Source: Deltaproteobacteria bacterium RIFOXYD12_FULL_50_9
GTDB lineage: Bacteria; Desulfobacterota; Desulfobulbia; Desulfobulbales; CALZHT01
Assembly: GCA_001799225.1 (NCBI GenBank)
Contig: MGTA01000034.1
Coordinates: 1 to 6,944 of the forward strand
DNA: 6,944 bases
Direction of reading: 5' to 3'
In this document: piece by piece, positions 1-5,383 of the stretch
How the letters are laid out: each line of letters begins with the position of its first letter
How positions within the stretch are numbered: position 1 is the stretch's first letter
Program-made: the position numbers and the translations under genes
Notes under the pieces: model-generated
Database searches by the model: none
What the model saw: the letters and a program-made list of their open reading frames with translations, nothing else
Told to the model about the DNA's origin: nothing

Positions 1-41
1 ATCCAGAAGGCCAACACCGCCGCATTGGTGGCCTTCTGGAT
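1..41. repeat. Inverted repeat at left edge, probable fold-back artefact
   Basis: Bases 1-13 are the exact reverse complement of 29-41 (ATCCAGAAGGCCA against TGGCCTTCTGGAT), and pairing continues to 16/26 with one mismatch. The repeat begins at the first base of the window and lies inside the conserved MCP signalling domain. From memory of the family, the protein after IQKATNAAV should continue along the helix; instead the frame reads LAFW. A contig end folded back on itself explains this better than a biological element. Confidence 0.8.
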
Positions 42-1466
42 GTCGTTAAGAATGGCTCGCACCTGAGAGGTGGCCTCCTTGGACTGTTCCGCCAGGCTTT
101 TCACCTCCTGGGCCACCACCCCGAACCCCTTGCCCTGTTCTCCGGCCTTGGCCGCCTCAATGGCTGCGTTGACCGCCAGCAAGTTGGACTGTTCCGCCAG
201 GTCGTTGACCGTGGCGATGATCTCGCCTATGGTCTGACTTTGCTCGGATAGACGCACTATACTATCGGCAATGACTGCCACCTGACCTTGGATCCGTCCC
301 ATCCCAGCAATAGACTCTTCCACCGCCCGTCTTCCCGCCTGGGCCACCTGGACCGCCTTCTGGGCGACCTCTGCGACGTCGCGCGCCTTGGTGCTTGCCA
401 CCTGGGAGGTCTGTTTCACCTCCTCTACCGTGCTGGTTGTCTCGCTCACTGCGGCCGCCGTTTCCGTAGCGCCGGTGGCTACCTGGTTGGTAGAGGCCAT
501 GATCTCGCTGGAAGAGGCGGCCAAAACGTTTACCCCCGCGACGATCTCCGAGGTGAGCTTTCTTAGACTGACTACCATAGCTGCCAGGGCATTTCCCATG
601 ACATCTTTTTCCGACTGGGGCGTAACCGTGCCACTAAGGTCGCCGGCGGCTATCTTCCTGGTCATCATGGCGTACCCCTTTATGTTTTCAGCCATGCGCC
701 GAAACATCTGAATCAACAAACCGACTTCATCTCCCCTTGTGCTTGAAGAGAGATTGAAGTCCAGTTCCCCTGCCGCGATCCGTTCCGCTGTGCCGGAAAT
801 CTCCATAAGCGGTTTGGCGATAGCTTTGTTCATGATCAGCGTCATAGCCGTGCTGATAAAAATGGCGACTGCACCGACCAGAAAAAATATAAACAGCGAT
901 TTGCGCGCCCTTTGCTCCGACTGTGCGAGTAGTTGTTTGGCCTGTTCCACCTCCTGCTGTTCCAGCTTAATGGTGATGTCCCGAATTTTGTTGTAGCGCT
1001 CCTCCTGTTGCCCGAGCCCTATTTGGCTGGCTGCCTCGACCTTGCCCTCCAGAATCTGGCCGATTTGCTCTTCGCGTGTCTTGTGATAGGCATTGCGGAC
1101 AGAAACAAGCTCTTGCAAGTCTGCCTTGAATCCTTGATCATTTTTATGGCCATCTGCAAGTTCCTTGAGTTTCTGGTCAATATCCTCGGCCCGTTCCCTG
1201 ATGTCGCGCTCCAATTCTTGAAGTTTGGTACGGTCGCTGGTCATCATCATTTCCAATAGCTGTGCCCTTGCCCGGTTCTGGGCGGACCTCACCTCCACTG
1301 TACAGAGAGAGGCCATGAAGTTATCGTGAAACAGCTCATGCTGGGACTGGGTTATTGCCGTTATGCCCAGGTATGCCGTCCCGATGACTATGATAATGAG
1401 CACGAACATCAAGCTGAAACAACAGACAATTTTCAATCTTGTGGATAGATTCAGGAACCATTGCAT
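1..1466 (-). CDS. Methyl-accepting chemotaxis protein, C-terminus cut by window edge
   Basis: This is a membrane chemoreceptor that would signal to a CheA-type kinase through CheW. The ATG at 1466 follows GGAGG with a 6-base gap, and 488 codons are open to the edge. A first membrane helix lies at about residues 13-36, then a mostly helical, charged extracytoplasmic region (about 40-188) resembling a four-helix-bundle sensor, then a second membrane helix at about 190-211. A HAMP domain follows (about 212-264) and a second HAMP-like unit (about 265-310, with IAAGDL). The signalling domain starts near 311, and its conserved hairpin tip is at about 438-462 (EAAKAGEQGKGFGVVAQEV). The gene starts 42 bases after the upstream cheW stop, so it is probably in the same operon. 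The last three or four residues (ending AFW) lie in a terminal inverted repeat and are probably spurious. The descending helix with the remaining methylation sites and any CheR-docking tail are not in the window. The family call is very secure; the ligand is unknown. Confidence 0.95.
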   Translation of the reverse strand, partial: MQWFLNLSTRLKIVCCFSLMFVLIIIVIGTAYLGITAITQSQHELFHDNFMASLCTVEVRSAQNRARAQLLEMMMTSDRTKLQELERDIRERAEDIDQKLKELADGHKNDQGFKADLQELVSVRNAYHKTREEQIGQILEGKVEAASQIGLGQQEERYNKIRDITIKLEQQEVEQAKQLLAQSEQRARKSLFIFFLVGAVAIFISTAMTLIMNKAIAKPLMEISGTAERIAAGELDFNLSSSTRGDEVGLLIQMFRRMAENIKGYAMMTRKIAAGDLSGTVTPQSEKDVMGNALAAMVVSLRKLTSEIVAGVNVLAASSSEIMASTNQVATGATETAAAVSETTSTVEEVKQTSQVASTKARDVAEVAQKAVQVAQAGRRAVEESIAGMGRIQGQVAVIADSIVRLSEQSQTIGEIIATVNDLAEQSNLLAVNAAIEAAKAGEQGKGFGVVAQEVKSLAEQSKEATSQVRAILNDIQKATNAAVLAFW

Positions 1467-1472
1467 GGGCAA

Positions 1473-1477
1473 CCTCC
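1473..1477 (-). promoter_or_regulatory. Ribosome binding site of the MCP gene
   Basis: The minus strand reads GGAGG six bases before the ATG at 1466. This is a near-ideal Shine-Dalgarno sequence and fixes the MCP start. The 42-base gap between the upstream cheW stop and this start shows no clear terminator hairpin, in agreement with cotranscription. Confidence 0.8.
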
Positions 1478-1508
1478 ATTTTGTTTGCCGGATATACTTT
1501 TGAACCGT

Positions 1509-2126
1509 CTAAACCTCTTCATGCACCACGACACCCCGGTCTGAGAGAATCTTGCCACCATCCAGAACCACCAACCGATCCTCCGTAACCCCTTTGAGGT
1601 AGTCGGAGCGGATATCGGTCAGAGTGGGAAGCGACGGCAGCAGATGGCCGAAGGAAAGTACCCGCACCCCGAGAATGGCGTCTGCAAGGATGCCGAACTC
1701 CATCGAATCGTCACGAACGATGATCACCTTATTGAGATCGGAGAGCCCCTTGTCCGGCAATTCAAAGAATTTCCGGATATCAATTACCGAAATTATCTTC
1801 CCCCGCACGTTCATGACACCCATTACGAATGGCGGTGCGCAGGGGATCCAGGTGAGATCCTTCAACGGGTAGATCTCGCCGATGCAGGACAACTCAATGC
1901 CGTACCTTTCGGACGCCAACAAAAACTCGACAATTTCAATACGCTCGGCGGCCGCCTCTTCCTTCTCAGGTTGCCAGGCAAGCGCCTGCGCCCGCGCCAG
2001 CATAATTTTATTCTGCTCCTCTGTGGTCGGAATCTTTTGACTTTCCTCGGATATCCGCCTGCCCCCCGTCTCTTCTCCCGGCAGAGAAGCCGATTTTTCA
2101 CCTGACGCTATTTTTTTAGCTTTCAT
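1509..2126 (-). CDS. cheW: CheW-like adaptor with N-terminal extension (205 aa)
   Basis: This is a cytoplasmic scaffold protein that couples a chemoreceptor to a CheA-type kinase. The CheW fold spans about residues 63-200: it opens with IVEFLLASERYGIELSCIGEI, has the typical MGVMNVRGKIISVIDIRKFF segment in the middle, and then VIIVRDDSMEFGILADAILGV. The first 60 or so residues are charged, rich in Glu, Lys and Arg, without a recognised domain, and make the protein longer than a minimal CheW. The ATG at 2126 lies within the last codons of cheR (11-base overlap), and GGGAG stands just upstream, so translation is probably coupled. Of the two CheW proteins, this longer one corresponds in position and shape to WspD in Wsp-type clusters; that match is by inference. 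The CheW family call is secure, the pathway is not. Confidence 0.93.
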   Translation of the reverse strand: MKAKKIASGEKSASLPGEETGGRRISEESQKIPTTEEQNKIMLARAQALAWQPEKEEAAAERIEIVEFLLASERYGIELSCIGEIYPLKDLTWIPCAPPFVMGVMNVRGKIISVIDIRKFFELPDKGLSDLNKVIIVRDDSMEFGILADAILGVRVLSFGHLLPSLPTLTDIRSDYLKGVTEDRLVVLDGGKILSDRGVVVHEEV

Positions 2127-3510
2127 CCCGATCTCCCATAACGTCCATTGCTCCGATAATTTTCATGAGCCTTCCCGCCGTCATCCCTTCGGATTCCGGG
2201 AGAATCTCGTCCGCCTGATAACCGCCGAGCAGCGAGAAGGCATTTTCCAAATACCTCTGAAAATCCTTGCGTATCCCCTGGCGCAGGGCAAGGGTTGCCA
2301 GAGCGACATGGGCGAGCACAAACTTCTGGTCGAGGTAAAGCACCCGCTTCAGCGCGGCTTTCGCCTCGCTGTCGGCTCCTTGCTCCTGGAGAATCATGGC
2401 CTGGAGATAGTGCAGTCCCGGATTAAGTTTATCAGCGGCTATCACCTGTTCAAGAAGCATCAGCGCCTCGGCCAACTTGCCTTGATTGGCGAGGGTACGG
2501 CACAGCGGTACTGATTGAAGCGGGGAATCGGAGAATGGGGGAATCGGGGATACTGCTTCCTTCTGCTCAGTTTCACCGTTTCTTAGTTTCACCGTTTCTC
2601 CGATTCTGCTTTTTCCCCTCTCTCCGATTCTCCGGTTCCCCGATTCTGCCTTTGTCCCTTTCCCCCTTTCTCCGTTTCCTTCTTTTCGATACAGCACCGC
2701 ATCTTGGAAACTGACGGCCTTGAACTGCGAAAAGAGGACTTGCGACGCCTCGCAGGGGCTGACTATAAGCCATCCTTCATCCACAAGTGAACGATAGAAG
2801 CATTCGACGACTTTCCTGGCAAATTCCGGGGTGAAGTACATCAGGACGTTGCGGCAGAAGATCACATCCATGGCGTTGGTGCCGCTGGGGAGCGAGGGGT
2901 AGAAATCCTCAACCAGGTTGAGATAGGAGAAGTCCACCATTTTTTTGATCTGCGAAATTAACTGCAAGCGGCCGTCTGCGCTTTTCCTGAAATAGTTCTC
3001 CTTGAGCCAGGAGGGGGTATTGCGGAAAGACCATTCCGTGTAGATTCCATCCGTTGCCTTGCGAAGGGCTTTGGGATTGATATCGGTTGCCAGGATAAAT
3101 ATGTTCCACTCTTTCAGGGCATTGTTCATTTTGTCGAGCAGGATGGCCATGGAATAGGGCTCTTCGCCCGTTGCACACCCGGCGCTCCAGATCCGCAGCC
3201 GCTGTTTATCCCCACAGCGCTTACGGATAATCTCCGGGATAATCTCTGCCGTAAATATCTCAAAGCTGCGGTTTTCCCGCAAAAAATAAGTTTCGCCGAT
3301 TGTCAGGTATCCTGCCATCGATTCGACCAATTCTTGAGTAATCGGGGTGGTGATGAACCAGTTTGCGCACTCTTCCGGGTTATCGAAGCCGAGTTCCCCG
3401 GCGGCCGAATTGAAGGCCTTTTCCAGGGCCGGCCATTTGGTTAAGGGGAAATGCAAGCCCATATGGGAAGCGACATGACTGCTGAGCCTTGCCAGCAAAG
3501 CATCCGACAT
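2116..3510 (-). CDS. cheR: CheR-type methyltransferase with C-terminal TPR-like region
   Basis: This enzyme transfers methyl groups from S-adenosylmethionine to receptor glutamates for adaptation. With the start at 3510 the protein has 464 residues. The N-terminal helical domain (about 1-75) leads to GETYFLREN. The SAM-binding motif SAGCATGEEPYS is at 109-120, ATDINPKAL at about 141-149, and IFCRNVLMYF at 217-226. A low-complexity hydrophilic linker (about 276-333) joins it to a TPR-like helical region (about 334-429, with ANQGKLAEALMLLEQVI and LNPGLHYLQAMILQEQG). CheR fused to TPR units is the WspC-like architecture. I chose ATG 3510 because a GGGAGGGGGA sequence precedes it and MSDALLARLS matches the usual family N-terminus. 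Another ATG at 3555, with GGAG seven bases upstream, would add 15 residues and overlap the preceding cheW by 11 bases. A start further upstream at 3603 is open but unlikely. Confidence 0.94.
   Translation of the reverse strand: MSDALLARLSSHVASHMGLHFPLTKWPALEKAFNSAAGELGFDNPEECANWFITTPITQELVESMAGYLTIGETYFLRENRSFEIFTAEIIPEIIRKRCGDKQRLRIWSAGCATGEEPYSMAILLDKMNNALKEWNIFILATDINPKALRKATDGIYTEWSFRNTPSWLKENYFRKSADGRLQLISQIKKMVDFSYLNLVEDFYPSLPSGTNAMDVIFCRNVLMYFTPEFARKVVECFYRSLVDEGWLIVSPCEASQVLFSQFKAVSFQDAVLYRKEGNGERGKGTKAESGNRRIGERGKSRIGETVKLRNGETEQKEAVSPIPPFSDSPLQSVPLCRTLANQGKLAEALMLLEQVIAADKLNPGLHYLQAMILQEQGADSEAKAALKRVLYLDQKFVLAHVALATLALRQGIRKDFQRYLENAFSLLGGYQADEILPESEGMTAGRLMKIIGAMDVMGDRDES
2521..2690. 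repeat. Purine/pyrimidine-biased short repeats inside cheR linker
   Basis: On the plus strand, bases 2521-2550 are almost all purine and about 2556-2690 are strongly pyrimidine-rich. The 15-mer AGTTTCACCGTTTCT occurs at 2569-2583 and again at 2585-2599 (period 16). CCGATTCT recurs at 2600, 2624 and 2640, and its reverse complement core GAATCGG occurs at 2525 and 2541. GAATCGGAGAA (2525-2535) is the exact reverse complement of 2596-2606. The stretch stays open in the cheR frame and encodes the charged linker between the methyltransferase and TPR-like regions, with repeated RIGE and NGE motifs. It looks like a repeat-derived insertion or expansion tolerated in a flexible linker. Confidence 0.75.
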
Positions 3511-3520
3511 TCCCCCTCCC
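3511..3520 (-). promoter_or_regulatory. Strong ribosome binding site favouring cheR start at 3510
   Basis: The minus strand reads GGGAGGGGGA immediately before the ATG at 3510, giving a GGAGG core four bases from the start codon. It is the best Shine-Dalgarno match among the possible cheR starts, although the spacing is on the short side, and it leaves 34 bases between the cheW stop and the cheR start. Confidence 0.6.
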
Positions 3521-3544
3521 ACATGATCGGGTATCCTCGTTTGG

Positions 3545-4057
3545 CTACTGTTCATTGACTTGCTCCGGCAATTCATCCCCGACTTCCGCATTGAGGTCGC
3601 CAAACTCCTTTAACCGATCGTTGAGAGCAGTCTCATCACCCAGGGAAAGAATTTTCTCAATATCGGAAATGAGGATCATGCCGTCCGCGAGGATCATTAC
3701 CCCTTCGACACGCTCCATACGGGGAAGTATATCCCCGGTCGACACAACCCCACCGGACGGGCATTTGACAACGCCAAGGACAGCATCGACCGCAAGCGCG
3801 AAAGTCCGCCTGGCAGTAGCTAAAATGATGAACTGATCGCTCGGGCGCAATTTCTTATCCTGAAGGCGAAAACAGTTGCGCATGTTAATGACCGGGACAA
3901 TCCGGCCCTGGACATTGATTATCCCGAGCACGATTTCCGGGGCATCGGGCAGGGGAGTGACCGCAACCGCACGCACAACGCGTTCGACCAAATCAAGACT
4001 AAGAGCGTAACGCTGCTCGTCAAGAGTAAATACAAGGAGCTGAGCGGATCTATTCAC
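3545..4057 (-). CDS. cheW: CheW-like adaptor, first gene of the chemosensory cluster (170 aa)
   Basis: This cytoplasmic adaptor bridges receptor and kinase. The CheW domain fills most of the protein: LLVFTLDEQRYALSLDLVE near the N-terminus, then VRAVAVTPLPDAPEIVLGI, then INVQGRIVPVINMRNCFRL, and FALAVDAVLGVV in the second half. A short acidic tail (about 145-170) ends the protein. I chose the GTG at 4057 because GAGGATAGG precedes it at a good distance and the family usually begins just before the LLVFTL strand. A GTG at 4084 in the same frame would add nine residues (TNIIEDRS) but has no convincing ribosome site. It lies first in the minus-strand cluster and its size fits WspB in Wsp-like clusters. 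The family call is secure. Confidence 0.93.
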   Translation of the reverse strand: MNRSAQLLVFTLDEQRYALSLDLVERVVRAVAVTPLPDAPEIVLGIINVQGRIVPVINMRNCFRLQDKKLRPSDQFIILATARRTFALAVDAVLGVVKCPSGGVVSTGDILPRMERVEGVMILADGMILISDIEKILSLGDETALNDRLKEFGDLNAEVGDELPEQVNEQ

Positions 4058-4651
4058 AGACCTATCCTCTATTATGTTTGTCACGAATCTATAAATAAAC
4101 GCATTTCATTAACACTCTGGCATTATTCCACAATCCCGGATGCCAAATTTTTCCAAAAACTGACGCGGGGCCAGGAATATCGGTTTTATAATTTTTTTTC
4201 AGAATATCTCGCAGACGATCGGGCATTCTTAACGACATTGGAAATAACAAGCAGCCGATATGACTGATAAATGAATGATTAACTCTATTAATAATTCAAC
4301 ATTTTGCTATGAATAATAATCAATTGTTATGCTATGATGCTTTATATTGTAATGTCAAATATTTTTTTGTGGTGTGTGCACGGCCCTGTCAAAATTGATG
4401 AACTGACAGAAAATGAAGGCGTTGATATTGGGTAACAGGTGCTCATTCGATCCAAGCATATCGAGCCTTACATTTAAGAACGGCAGCCTTCCAGCTATTT
4501 TTTTATCTTTTTGTGATACTCCGTGTTCTTTTACATTGTATAACTCAATAAAATTGCATAAAAACTATTCAATATCAGGTTGTGATAGATCTCTTCTTGC
4601 AGTTTGCAAAATGACAGCAAGAAATTTAAATAGAGGCTGGATAATTCTCCC
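4058..4651. other. AT-rich divergent intergenic region, no supported gene
   Basis: This stretch separates the minus-strand chemosensory cluster from the plus-strand pair and must hold the promoters of both. It is clearly richer in A and T than the flanking genes and has several T runs (for example near 4193-4199). On the plus strand TGCTATGAT at 4330-4338 fits an extended -10 box, without a good -35, and would give a leader of about 300 bases. On the minus strand TATAGA just upstream of the first cheW is a possible -10. TGGCAT (4118-4123) and ATGCCA (4140-4145) could pair as a 6-bp stem. A 135-codon open frame at 4413-4820 overlaps the next gene and looks non-coding. I recognise no riboswitch or structured RNA here. 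Confidence 0.6.
4060..4072 (-). promoter_or_regulatory. Ribosome binding site favouring cheW start at GTG 4057
   Basis: The minus strand reads AGAGGATAGG three or so bases before the GTG at 4057, with the GAGGA core seven bases from the start. The alternative GTG at 4084 is preceded only by AT-rich sequence (TTTATTTATAGATTC). That sequence contains TATAGA, which could instead be the -10 box of the cluster promoter with a very short leader. No good -35 box accompanies it, so the promoter reading is weak. Confidence 0.5.
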
Positions 4652-5383
4652 GTGGCAATCATCTCAATTCAGTACATTTTTACATCGGCGAACGGCTCTC
4701 AAGTGGTTTTTGACCTGCGTTTGGATAGCTGTACCCTTGATCTGCTTAATGATATCCCCTCCGAGTTGCCGGCTTGGACTAAACTTGAATTTCATCAATG
4801 CCCCCATTGCCCGCTCCTGAAGGCTGAGACTCCGCATTGCCCACTCTCGGTGCAGTTGATCAACATTGTCAAAGGCTTCCAGCATCTCTCCTCCTATGAC
4901 CCCATACACGTTGAAGTCGTTACCCTGGAAAGAAAAGTCTCCCTCGAAACCACGGCGCAACGGGCGATCGGCTCCATAATGGGGCTGATTATTGCTACCT
5001 GCGGTTGCCCGCACACTACTTTTTTCAAACCCATGGCCAGGTTCCACCTGCCACTGGCCAGTGAGGATGAAACCATCTATCGGGCGGCAGCCAACTATCT
5101 GCTTGCCCAATACTTTTTAAGCAACCAAGGCCAGAAGCCTGATTTTGAGCTCAAAGGCCTCAAAAAAATCTATGAGAACATGCAAATCATCAATAACACC
5201 ATTGCCAAAAGGTTGCGGGCGGCAACTGAAACGGATTCATCGCTAAACGCTATCATCCTGCTTGATCTTTATGCCAAGGCCATGCCCTATGTCATCAAGG
5301 AGGCACTCGAAGAGATCCGCCAGTTGTTCGTGCCGTTTCTTGTTCAAGGACAAACTATTGGAGTTTCAGAGAGCAGTTCATGA
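4652..5383 (+). CDS. Uncharacterised cysteine-containing protein coupled to PAS sensor
   Basis: The function is unknown. The 243-residue product has no signal peptide or clear membrane helix, so it is probably cytoplasmic. An N-terminal beta-rich part (ISIQYIFTSANGSQVVFDLRLD) is followed by a Cys/His cluster: C50, C53 and C63 in FHQCPHCPLL and PHCPLS, with H48, H52 and H62. A second pair lies in the middle (C117 and C119 in ATCGCPH). Then comes FKPMARFHLPLASEDETIYRA and a helical C-terminal half. It resembles an uncharacterised family I remember from Geobacter-type genomes (possibly DUF6901; number unverified). The GTG at 4652 is the only reasonable start, since an in-frame TAG lies at 4631; its ribosome site is weak. 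The stop overlaps the next ATG as ATGA, implying translational coupling. A metal-binding or redox role is only a guess from the cysteines. Confidence 0.85.
   Translation: MAIISIQYIFTSANGSQVVFDLRLDSCTLDLLNDIPSELPAWTKLEFHQCPHCPLLKAETPHCPLSVQLINIVKGFQHLSSYDPIHVEVVTLERKVSLETTAQRAIGSIMGLIIATCGCPHTTFFKPMARFHLPLASEDETIYRAAANYLLAQYFLSNQGQKPDFELKGLKKIYENMQIINNTIAKRLRAATETDSSLNAIILLDLYAKAMPYVIKEALEEIRQLFVPFLVQGQTIGVSESSS

Noticed and set aside
288..711. Plus-strand open frames opposite the MCP
   Set aside because: The minus strand carries HAMP and the MCP signalling motifs throughout this region, so these are shadows of a well-conserved gene.
1644..2105. Open frame of 153 codons on the plus strand opposite the long cheW
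   Set aside because: It is an antisense shadow: the minus strand here encodes a clear CheW fold, while the plus-strand product has no recognisable features.
4118..4145. TGGCAT/ATGCCA stem followed by AAATTTTT as a terminator
   Set aside because: The stem is only 6 bp with a 16-base loop, and no plus-strand gene ends upstream of it. On the minus strand it would lie upstream of the first gene.
4126..4146. Sigma-54-like promoter on the minus strand (TTGGCATCCGGGATTGTG)
   Set aside because: The -24 part fits loosely, but the -12 element would be GT instead of GC and the spacing is off by one base.
4413..4820. Open frame of 135 codons on the plus strand upstream of the 4652 gene
   Set aside because: It overlaps the 4652 gene in another frame by about 170 bases, has no recognisable domain, and its first half lies in AT-rich spacer sequence. 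The 4652 frame has family-like features and an ATGA link to the next gene.
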